A DNA stretch of 41,595 nt. It comes from JALOOB01 sp964387985. GTDB taxonomy: Bacteria; Chloroflexota; Anaerolineae; CG2-30-64-16. The translations under genes were made by a program, and so were the position numbers. The notes under the pieces were generated by a model. The model worked only from the letters and a program-made list of their open reading frames with translations, was not told the origin of the DNA and made no database searches. Position 1 is the first letter of the stretch; each line of letters opens with the position of its first letter. Location: NCBI GenBank assembly GCA_964387985.1, contig CAYLZG010000020.1:1-41595 (forward strand), given 5' to 3'. Below, piece by piece: positions 31,275 to 38,260 of the stretch.

Positions 31275-32294
31275 CTAGTTGGAGCTCGACGTTGCCGTCA
31301 CGCCGGAGGCTGCCACCAGGTGGCAGGCCACCCAGTGATCCGCGGACTTCTGCTCGAACGCCGGCTCCACCTGGCTGCAGATGTCCACCGCGATCGGGCA
31401 GCGCGGGTGGAACCGGCAGCCGGAAGGCGGACGGAGGGGCGAAGGCACGTCGCCCGTTAACACGATCCGTTCTCGTCTCACCTTGGGGTTGGGGGTTGGG
31501 ATCGCGCTCAGCAACGCCTGCGTGTATGGATGCAGCGGGTTGCGATAGAGCACCTCGCGCTGCGCGATCTCCACCATCTTGCCCAGGTACATGACGCCGA
31601 TCCGGTCGCTGATGTGTTCCACCACGCTCAGGTTGTGCGCGATGAAAAGGTACGTCAACCCATACTCCGCCTGGAGCTTGTTTAGCAGGTTCAGCACCTG
31701 CGACTGGATCGATACATCCAACGCGGACACCGGCTCATCGCACACGATGAACTTCGGCCTGAGCGCCAACGCCCGCGCGATCCCGATGCGCTGACGCTGC
31801 CCGCCGCTGAACTCATGTGGGTAGCGCCGCGCATGGTATGGGTTCAACCCGACCTTTGCGAGCATCTCGGTCACGATCTCGGCACGTTCCTTCGCGTTAC
31901 CGATGCCGTGAATCTGCAGCCCTTCGCCGATGATCTCACCCACCGGCATACGCGGATCAAGCGAGCTGTACGGATCCTGAAATACGATCTGCATGTTCCG
32001 CCGCAGCGCCTTCAGCTCCGCGCCCCGCTTGCTGAACACATCCTCCCCATCGAAGAACACCGTGCCCGCGGTCTGCGGTGTCAGGCGCAGGATCGTTCGC
32101 CCGATGGTCGTCTTGCCGCAGCCCGACTCTCCCACCAGGCCGAAGGTCTCGCCTTCGCGCACCCGGAAGCTCACCCCATCCACCGCCTGCACCCACGCCT
32201 TCACACGCTGGAGCAGGCCTGCGCGTACCGGAAAATACTTCTTCAGGGAATCCACCACCAACAGGTCCCTCTGAGGCGTCGTGATCCCGGTCAT
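31275..32294 (-). CDS. Peptide-type ABC transporter ATP-binding protein, OppF/DppF family (cassette 2)
   Basis: The product has 339 residues. Walker A is GESGCGKTT, the signature is EFSGGQRQR, Walker B is FIVCDEPVSALD, and LFIAHNLSV has Asn in place of the usual Asp after the switch His. The C-terminal Cys motif is CRFHPRCPIAVDIC, followed by a short Ser/Thr tail. The ATG overlaps the stop of the upstream OppD gene (ATGA). It is the last gene of cassette 2. Confidence 0.96.
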   Translation of the reverse strand: MTGITTPQRDLLVVDSLKKYFPVRAGLLQRVKAWVQAVDGVSFRVREGETFGLVGESGCGKTTIGRTILRLTPQTAGTVFFDGEDVFSKRGAELKALRRNMQIVFQDPYSSLDPRMPVGEIIGEGLQIHGIGNAKERAEIVTEMLAKVGLNPYHARRYPHEFSGGQRQRIGIARALALRPKFIVCDEPVSALDVSIQSQVLNLLNKLQAEYGLTYLFIAHNLSVVEHISDRIGVMYLGKMVEIAQREVLYRNPLHPYTQALLSAIPTPNPKVRRERIVLTGDVPSPLRPPSGCRFHPRCPIAVDICSQVEPAFEQKSADHWVACHLVAASGVTATSSSN

Positions 32295-33376
32295 GACTGT
32301 GCCTCCCCCGCCATCTCGACCACTTCCATGACTTCATCCCCGAAGAAGTGCCAGTCTGCCCTGCCCACCCCGGCCCACTGATCCATCGTTTCGGGCAGGC
32401 GCATGTGGCACCGCACCTTGTGTCCGGGCTGAACCTCGTCCAGCCTGGGCATCTCTGCAACACAGACCGGCTTCGCATACGGGCAGCGAGGGTGAAACTT
32501 GCAGCCAGGCGGCAGGTTGATCAAGTTCGGGACGCTACCCGGAATCACTGCCAGTGTATCGCGCACCTCGCCCAACACCGGGATGGCTGCCAGCAGTCCC
32601 TCCGTATACGGATGCAGCTGCGTCTCGAACAGCGTGTTGACGTCCGTGTATTCAACGATCTGACCCGCATACATCACCGCCACGTTGTCGGCCATCTCCG
32701 CAATCACGCCCATATCATGCGTAATCAGCAGGATCGCGGTTCCGGTCTCCGTTCGCAGCCGCCGCATCAGGTCCAGGATCTGCGCCTGGATCGTGACGTC
32801 CAGGGCCGTAGTCGGCTCGTCCGCAATGAGCAGGTCCGGCACCGTCGAGAGGGCCATCGCGATCATCACGCGCTGCGCCTGCCCGCCGGAGATTTCGTGC
32901 GGGAAGTTCCGCGCGCGTCCTTCGGGGTCAGGGATGCCCACCTTGCGGAACATCTCGACTGCCTGCTGCCAGGCCTCCTCACGGTTCAGCCCCTGGTGGA
33001 TCTCCATCACCTCGGCGACCTGCGCGCCGATCTGAAACACTGGGTTCAGGCAGCTTGTCGGCTGCTGGAAGATCATCGATATCTCGTTGCCGCGAATCTT
33101 GACCATCTCTTCTTCGGTCACCTGCGTCAGGTCACGGCCTTTCAGCAATACCTTCCCGTCGACGATCTTCCCCGACCCGCCCAACAGGCGCATGATCGAC
33201 AGCGAGGTCACGCTCTTGCCCGAACCGGATTCCCCCACCAGCCCCATCACTTCTCCTTCGCGGATCGCGAAGTCGACGCCGTTCACGGCCTGGACCACGC
33301 CGTCCTCGGTAAAGAAATGCGTGTGGAGGTTTTCAACCTTGATGAGTACCTTGTCTTTCGACTGATCGTTTGGCAT
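32291..33376 (-). CDS. Peptide-type ABC transporter ATP-binding protein, OppD/DppD family (cassette 2)
   Basis: The product has 361 residues. Walker A is GESGSGKSV, the signature is EISGGQAQR (Ile and Ala where FSGGMRQR-type is usual), Walker B is LLIADEPTTALD, and the switch His lies in LLITHDMGV. The C-terminal Cys motif is CKFHPRCPYAKPVC, followed by about 45 residues (ETMDQWAGVGRADWHFFGDE) beyond the usual end, a modest extension. It lies 16 bases after oppC of the same cassette. Confidence 0.96.
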   Translation of the reverse strand: MPNDQSKDKVLIKVENLHTHFFTEDGVVQAVNGVDFAIREGEVMGLVGESGSGKSVTSLSIMRLLGGSGKIVDGKVLLKGRDLTQVTEEEMVKIRGNEISMIFQQPTSCLNPVFQIGAQVAEVMEIHQGLNREEAWQQAVEMFRKVGIPDPEGRARNFPHEISGGQAQRVMIAMALSTVPDLLIADEPTTALDVTIQAQILDLMRRLRTETGTAILLITHDMGVIAEMADNVAVMYAGQIVEYTDVNTLFETQLHPYTEGLLAAIPVLGEVRDTLAVIPGSVPNLINLPPGCKFHPRCPYAKPVCVAEMPRLDEVQPGHKVRCHMRLPETMDQWAGVGRADWHFFGDEVMEVVEMAGEAQS

Positions 33377-33392
33377 GCTTGCTAAGCCTTCT

Positions 33393-34394
33393 CTATCGCT
33401 TCAACCGCGGGTCGAGCGCATCGCGCAGGCCATCGCCGATGAAGTTGAAGCCCATGGACACGATCACCAACGGGATGCCCGGCACCAGTGGCAGCCACGG
33501 ATGCTTGAACATATAGGCCCGCGCAAAATCGAGCATGTTGCCCCAGGTCGGGGTCGGATCCTGCACGCCCAGGCCCAGGAAACTTAGCGCTGACTCCAGG
33601 ACGATTACGCCTCCTAGGGAAAGGCTGGCGTTCACCAGGATCGGTGCGATGCCGTTCGGGATGATGTGCCGGAAGATGATGCGCGCATCGGACGACCCCG
33701 CGGCGCGCAGCGCCTCCACGAAGTCCTGCTTGCTGAGGGTCAGCGCCATGCCCCGCATCAGGCGGAACGCGCCCAGCCAGCCGAAGAGCACGAGAATCAG
33801 GATCAGCACCACCACCTTCTGCGCCTCCCGCTCCGGTGCGAGCAGCAGCGCGCTCAGCAGGCTGTTGACAAACCCCGGCATCGGCAGCACCACGTCGCGC
33901 TTGAGCAGGATCGCGGAGATGATCAGCAAGATCGGCAGCTGCGGAATCGTTAGCATGAACTCGTTAATGCGCGAGAGGACCATGTCCACCCGGCCGCCAT
34001 AGAAGCCGGCCACCGCACCCAGCAGGGACCCGAAGGTCTCGCTGATCAACACCACCAGGAACGCGATGGTGAGTGACACGCGCGCCGCATATAAGACCCG
34101 CGTAAACAGGTCCCGACCCAGGTGATCCACACCGAGGATGTGCATGCGTCCGTCTCTGCTGACCGTGCCGGGCGGCGCCGGGCGCTCGGGGGAGGATACA
34201 TCGATGGCATCGCGCGGGAACGTCGTGATAACGGGAGCGAGCAGGGACGCAACGAAAATGACCAGGAGCAGGATGGCCGAGATAACCGCCAGGCGGTGGC
34301 GCCGGAAGCGACGGAATACGACTCTCGCCTGGCTCTCCTGGGTCGCGTCCTCTGCCCTGCTGCTCGGTCCGATGGTGCGAGCGGTTGCTGTCAT
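33393..34394 (-). CDS. Peptide-type ABC transporter permease, OppC/DppC family (cassette 2)
   Basis: The product has 333 residues. It begins with a polar N-terminus (TATARTIGPSSRAEDATQE) followed by the OppC_N segment FRRFRRHRLAVISAILLL. The loop contains ILGVDHLGRDLFTRVLYAAR; the EAA motif reads DFVEALRAAGSSDARIIFRH; the C-terminus is DGLRDALDPRLKR. Relative to OppC of cassette 1, there is an extra segment between helices (LLKRDVVLPMPGFVNSLLSA) that lengthens one loop. It starts 19 bases after oppB. Confidence 0.95.
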   Translation of the reverse strand: MTATARTIGPSSRAEDATQESQARVVFRRFRRHRLAVISAILLLVIFVASLLAPVITTFPRDAIDVSSPERPAPPGTVSRDGRMHILGVDHLGRDLFTRVLYAARVSLTIAFLVVLISETFGSLLGAVAGFYGGRVDMVLSRINEFMLTIPQLPILLIISAILLKRDVVLPMPGFVNSLLSALLLAPEREAQKVVVLILILVLFGWLGAFRLMRGMALTLSKQDFVEALRAAGSSDARIIFRHIIPNGIAPILVNASLSLGGVIVLESALSFLGLGVQDPTPTWGNMLDFARAYMFKHPWLPLVPGIPLVIVSMGFNFIGDGLRDALDPRLKR

Positions 34395-34413
34395 AGTATC
34401 TGTCCTCGTCTGC

Positions 34414-35622
34414 CTATGAGAACTTGATGCGGGGATCGACGATCGTGTACAGGATATCGCCGATGAGCGTCGCGATCACCGTCAGCAGAGCGGTAATGAA
34501 GATGAAGGCCAGGGCCACGTTCCAATCACTGCGCTGCAGCGCATCGTAATACAACCGGCCCATGCCCGGCCAGGCAAACACCGTTTCCGTGATGATCGCT
34601 CCCGCAAACAAACCTGGCAGCGCCAGCACGACGATCGTCACAAAGGGGATCAGCGCGTTGCGCAGCGCGTGCTTGAGGATCACAACTCGCTCGTACAACC
34701 CCTTGGCCCGCGCGGTCCGCACGTAGTCCTGCCGCATCACTTCCAGCATCGAAGAACGCACGAAACGGCTCCACGGCGCCATGTTGAAGAAAGTCAACAC
34801 GCCCACCGGCATCAGCAGGTGCAGGAACTGGTCGAACGCACTGCCCGGCTGCACCGTGGGGAGCCACGAGGCGACTTCATAAGAGCGCACCGACTCCCTG
34901 AGTCCCGGCGGCAGCCGCGGCACCCACGGAATGGTATCCACCAGGAAGACCGGAAACACGGAAAAAAACAGTATCAGCAGCAGTGCGAAGAAGAAGGTCG
35001 GCATCGCAGAGCCGATGAAGGATACGGTCGTAAAAAAGTAATCGAATTTGGAGTACTGCTTGACTGCGCTGTAGATGCCGATCGGCACGCCGAGCAGCAG
35101 AGACAGGAGCAGCGAGATGGACATCAACTGCACGGTAGGGCCGATGCGGCTCTTGAGCAAATCGCTGACCGGCCGGCTGCGCGAGATGACCGTCGACAGC
35201 CCAAAATCACCGCGCAGGATGCCGTTGCTGCTCCGCACCGGGGGGTGCAGCTCGGGCAGCTCGCTCATATAGACGTAGTCATCGCAGCCGACGATCTTTG
35301 GCTGCAGGCCACTGCTTTCGGCCTCATAGACCGGCATATAGCAGCCCACGGGCGTGTTTTCCAGCAATTCGCGGCCGGCCAGCACGATCGGACCTTGCGG
35401 CACGCCGACCAGCCAGCGCGAAAACCGCACCGGCCAATACAGGTCAAGCTCGTATTGTGTTCGCAGCCGTGCCAGGTCCTCGCGGGTGATCCGGCGCTGT
35501 TGCTGCTGGATGCCGGCCAGCGGTCCCCCAGGCGAGATATTGAACAAGAAATAGACGAAAACCGCCGCCAGGAGGATGACCAGGGCCATCTGGAAGATGC
35601 GGCGAATGAGGTAGCTTGTCAT
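34414..35622 (-). CDS. Peptide-type ABC transporter permease, OppB/DppB family, with enlarged periplasmic loop (cassette 2)
   Basis: The product has 402 residues from the ATG at 35622 (MTSYLIRRIFQMALVILLAA); the open frame reaches back to 35697, but that part overlaps the upstream hairpin. It is about 70 residues longer than OppB of cassette 1. The extra length lies mostly in the first periplasmic loop, which contains ENTPVGCYMPVYEAES and KIVGCDDYVYMSELPE. The two cysteines, 21 residues apart, could form a disulfide outside the membrane. The EAA motif reads DYVRTARAKGLYERVVILKH and the C-terminus ILYTIVDPRIKFS, as usual. It partners the adjacent OppC and probably the permuted SBP. Confidence 0.94.
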   Translation of the reverse strand: MTSYLIRRIFQMALVILLAAVFVYFLFNISPGGPLAGIQQQQRRITREDLARLRTQYELDLYWPVRFSRWLVGVPQGPIVLAGRELLENTPVGCYMPVYEAESSGLQPKIVGCDDYVYMSELPELHPPVRSSNGILRGDFGLSTVISRSRPVSDLLKSRIGPTVQLMSISLLLSLLLGVPIGIYSAVKQYSKFDYFFTTVSFIGSAMPTFFFALLLILFFSVFPVFLVDTIPWVPRLPPGLRESVRSYEVASWLPTVQPGSAFDQFLHLLMPVGVLTFFNMAPWSRFVRSSMLEVMRQDYVRTARAKGLYERVVILKHALRNALIPFVTIVVLALPGLFAGAIITETVFAWPGMGRLYYDALQRSDWNVALAFIFITALLTVIATLIGDILYTIVDPRIKFS

Positions 35623-35683
35623 GTGGCGCCTCGCGCATGAGCCGGCTTGACTGGCACGCATTAACCCGGCTGAGGATTGCAAA

Positions 35684-35720
35684 ACGGGCGAGCTCATCCC
35701 CGGTGAGTTGGCCCGCCCGT
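35684..35720 (-). terminator. Hairpin with T-run after the permuted SBP gene
   Basis: On the minus strand ACGGGCGGGCCAACTCACC pairs imperfectly with GGATGAGCTCGCCCGT and is followed by TTTTGC. It lies in the SBP-oppB spacer, 54 bases after the SBP stop, and would limit read-through from the SBP gene to the permeases. Confidence 0.7.
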
Positions 35721-35735
35721 TGCTGTTGGCCGTTG

Positions 35736-35767
35736 TTGCAGAGGCGACCGGCCGGTCGCCTCTGCAA
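35736..35767. repeat. Perfect 32-bp palindrome, family D core
   Basis: The 16-base arm TTGCAGAGGCGACCGG is followed without a loop by its exact reverse complement. The central GCGACCGG/CCGGTCGC matches the family D hairpins in nuoL (8036-8052) and nuoN (10952-10968). It begins 8 bases after the SBP stop on the minus strand, upstream of the T-run hairpin. Confidence 0.88.
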
Positions 35768-35774
35768 AGGCTTG

Positions 35775-37742
35775 CTACTTGGTGAACAGGTTGAAGTCGA
35801 TGTGCTCCCAGGTCGGGCTCGCCATGGTCTCAACCATCAGCTTGCCTTCCTTGGCCGCATCGAGGGCCGCCTGAACCTCGGCGCCCGCACCCAGGGTCGC
35901 CTTCTCGAGGTAATCGACATCGCCGCCCAACAGCGCCGCAACCGCGGTCTGGCTGTCGGGGAAGAACTGGATGACGATCCGCTTCAGGGCCGGCGCCGGC
36001 GTGTAGTACGGGTTGACCTCAAAGGTCATGCTTTCGCCCTTTTTCCACTCGGTCAGCATAAACGGGGCCATGGACATCGGCTTCTCGGCAATCTCGGGCA
36101 GGGTGGCCCACTCGGCTGCCGGGACCTCTGCCAGCTTGCGGCCGTCCGCGAGAACCTGGTGGCTCGGGTAGAAAGAGAATTGATTCAGGAAGTACAGCGA
36201 GTACTGCGAGCCGGGCACCCACTTGATGGTGTATTCGAGGCCAGGGCCGAAGGTCACTTCCAAGGTCTGATCGCAAACCTCGAATGTGGTGGCACCGGAC
36301 TCCTTGTCGCAGTCGATCTTGTGGCCCAGCTCCATGTCCGCAGCCGAGCCCTTCGTGCCGTCGCTCCAGGTGTATTCCTTGAACTTGTACGTGCTGGTCA
36401 GTTGCTTCATCTTGACCGTGGAGCTGCCGTCGTATTCGACCTCGTTGCCGTCCGCATCAAAGACCTTGACGCCCGCAGCCAGCTCGACCGGCTCGCCTTC
36501 AACCGAGTAGACCATATCGCCGGCCTTGACCTCGACGACCTCGTTCACGGACAGGCCGCTCTCGATCGTGCTCAGCGGATCCTGGATGCCCGGCTGGTAG
36601 TCATAATCGAACTGGGAGTTGACGTTGGAGACGCCCAAGTAATACGCCTGGCGGGCGACCGCGGCGGACTCGAGCAGGCTCCACATGGAAGCCGGCTCCT
36701 GGGAGAAACCGATCACGACGGTGTCGCCGCCGTCTTTCAGCTTCCAGTCCGCGGCGCTCACGATCGCATATTCGGTCGGGGAGGTGCGGATGCCTTCCAG
36801 GTTAGGATTCCAGGCTTCCGCCTCCAGGCGCTGGAACACCGGCAGCGAGACCATATCCTTGGCGAACTCCTGCTGCACGATGTCGTAAGCGGTGATGCGT
36901 TCCTCACGATCCAGCGTGTTGTTCGCCTTCACGATCGCGTTGCTGGCCGCCTGATTGCACCAGCCCATGTAGTTCTGGCCTACCCAGTTGTTGCTGGGGA
37001 GCGGGATCTGGTCGCAGGCGTAGAGGGTGCGGCCCTTCGGATCGGATTCACCGACCCAGGCGTACGCGCCCAGTTCCATGTCGCGGCGGGCCAGGCCCGT
37101 CGTGTCGCCGAACCACCAGGACGCCGGGGTGAACTGGGTGATCAGCTGGATGCCGCAGTCGGCCAGGTTCTGCTGAGCTACGGCAGCCCACGTCTGGCGG
37201 AACTGTGCGTTGGTGGTCGTGAACTTCAGGGCCAGCGTCTCGCCGGCCTCATTGGTGCGAACAGCTTCGCCCTCGCCCAGCTTCCAGCCGGCCTCGTCGA
37301 GCAGCTTGCCGCCGGCTTCGGGGTCAAACGGGTATTCCTGGTAGCCACCCTTGTACGCCCAGTGGGTCTTCGGCAGGAAGGTGTCCATCAGCAATTCGTT
37401 CTGCTGCTCCGGGGAAAGGAACGAATAGACAGAGGCGATCAGGTCATTGCGATTGATGCAGTGGGCGATGGCCTGGCGAACGCGAACGTCGCTCAGGATC
37501 GGATGCGGGGTGGTGTAGTCTTCGGCCGCAACCTCTTTCACGACCTCGACTTCCTTCTCGACTTCCTTCACGACTTCCTTGACCGTCTCGACGACCTGCG
37601 TCTGGACGACCTGGACCTCTTCCTTGACGACCTGGGTCACGATCTTCTCGACAACCTGCGGCTGGGGCGCCGGGCAGGCGGTCAAGACCATGCTGACGAC
37701 CAGGAGTACGCCAAGCAGTGCCGACATCTTCTTAAACGACAT
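35775..37742 (-). CDS. Peptide-type ABC transporter substrate-binding lipoprotein with apparent circular permutation of the SBP_bac_5 domain (cassette 2)
   Basis: The product has 655 residues from the ATG at 37742, preceded by GGGAGGAG. The lipoprotein signal ends in VLTAC, and a Val/Glu/Lys/Gln-rich tether spans about residues 29-73. The mature domain then starts with HPILSDVRVRQAIAHCINR (80-98), which in standard family members, including the neighbour at 27171-28973, opens the second half. The block expected at the mature N-terminus, DTVVIGFSQEPASMWSL, appears only at 340-356. APFMLTEWKKGE lies at 559-570. The protein ends with SPTWEHIDFNLFTK, which would normally lead directly into the HPILSDVRVRQA block. 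So the old C-terminal lobe is N-terminal and the old N-terminal part follows it. Start, lipobox, tether and stop are all intact, so it looks functional rather than misassembled. Cassette 2 operon: SBP-oppB-oppC-oppD-oppF. Confidence 0.93.
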   Translation of the reverse strand: MSFKKMSALLGVLLVVSMVLTACPAPQPQVVEKIVTQVVKEEVQVVQTQVVETVKEVVKEVEKEVEVVKEVAAEDYTTPHPILSDVRVRQAIAHCINRNDLIASVYSFLSPEQQNELLMDTFLPKTHWAYKGGYQEYPFDPEAGGKLLDEAGWKLGEGEAVRTNEAGETLALKFTTTNAQFRQTWAAVAQQNLADCGIQLITQFTPASWWFGDTTGLARRDMELGAYAWVGESDPKGRTLYACDQIPLPSNNWVGQNYMGWCNQAASNAIVKANNTLDREERITAYDIVQQEFAKDMVSLPVFQRLEAEAWNPNLEGIRTSPTEYAIVSAADWKLKDGGDTVVIGFSQEPASMWSLLESAAVARQAYYLGVSNVNSQFDYDYQPGIQDPLSTIESGLSVNEVVEVKAGDMVYSVEGEPVELAAGVKVFDADGNEVEYDGSSTVKMKQLTSTYKFKEYTWSDGTKGSAADMELGHKIDCDKESGATTFEVCDQTLEVTFGPGLEYTIKWVPGSQYSLYFLNQFSFYPSHQVLADGRKLAEVPAAEWATLPEIAEKPMSMAPFMLTEWKKGESMTFEVNPYYTPAPALKRIVIQFFPDSQTAVAALLGGDVDYLEKATLGAGAEVQAALDAAKEGKLMVETMASPTWEHIDFNLFTK

Positions 37743-37904
37743 GTTTTCTCCTCCCTGAGTGAGTAGAAAGTGGACTCCGGACACGTTGAATTGGTTGATC
37801 CAGCTCGTGGAGGCCACAAGCCTGGGCAGAACGGACCCTTGAGAACGTGGTCGCTCCTTGAGTCCAGGACAGCAGGGACGCACTCCTCCCTGCAAAGGTA
37901 AGTA

Positions 37905-37933
37905 ACATTAGCATGGAGGCTAGCGAATGTCAA
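37905..37933 (-). promoter_or_regulatory. Sigma70-type promoter of ABC cassette 2
   Basis: On the minus strand TTGACA (37928-37933, perfect), a 17-base spacer and TAATGT (37905-37910). Transcription would start at about 37898, leaving a leader of about 155 bases before the SBP ATG at 37742. I found no recognised riboswitch in that leader; it ends with a GGGAGGAG ribosome-binding site. Confidence 0.8.
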
Positions 37934-37978
37934 GTCAGAGACGAGTAATTTGGCTCTGACATCTGAGAGAAATGCCGT

Positions 37979-38254
37979 CTATCCGCCACCGACAGGAGGG
38001 AAGAGAGCCAGCGTATCCGTATCGTCGACGGAGGATTGGAGCCCATCGAGGTATGCAACTGACCGGCCGTTCAGGAGGATCGTGACGTACCCGGTCAGCC
38101 GGCCATCCGCATCCCATAGTTTCTCCCCTAATGCGGGGTGGCGCTCGATCAGCCGCTCGAGGACGCTGCCCACCGTCGCGTCGTGCGATACGGGCATGTC
38201 GTGGATCGCGCCGTCCATCAAATCGCGGAGCGTCGCGTAGACTCGGATTCGCAT
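37979..38254 (-). CDS. MoaD/ThiS-like ubiquitin-fold sulfur-carrier protein
   Basis: The product has 91 residues. It starts with MRIRVYATLRDLM, the first beta strand of MoaD-type proteins, and ends in LALFPPVGGG. The C-terminal Gly-Gly is the part that is adenylated and thiocarboxylated in MoaD and ThiS. The length and the TVGSVLERLIERHPAL helix region fit MoaD-like proteins. No moaE, moeB or thiF-like gene is in the window; the only neighbour in operon is the hydantoinase-family gene, whose stop lies 6 bases upstream. It may serve molybdopterin synthesis, or be a dedicated sulfur carrier. Confidence 0.82.
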   Translation of the reverse strand: MRIRVYATLRDLMDGAIHDMPVSHDATVGSVLERLIERHPALGEKLWDADGRLTGYVTILLNGRSVAYLDGLQSSVDDTDTLALFPPVGGG

Positions 38255-38260
38255 GCTGCC

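Noticed and set aside
35775..37742. The permuted SBP as a misassembly or a fusion of two gene fragments
   Set aside because: There is one intact ORF with correct signal, tether and stop; the two parts complement each other exactly once, and the chain ends where the other part would begin. Read data would still be needed to exclude misassembly fully.
35616..37766. A 716-codon plus-strand open frame opposite the permuted SBP gene
   Set aside because: It is antisense to a lipoprotein gene with clear signal, tether and domains, so it is a shadow.
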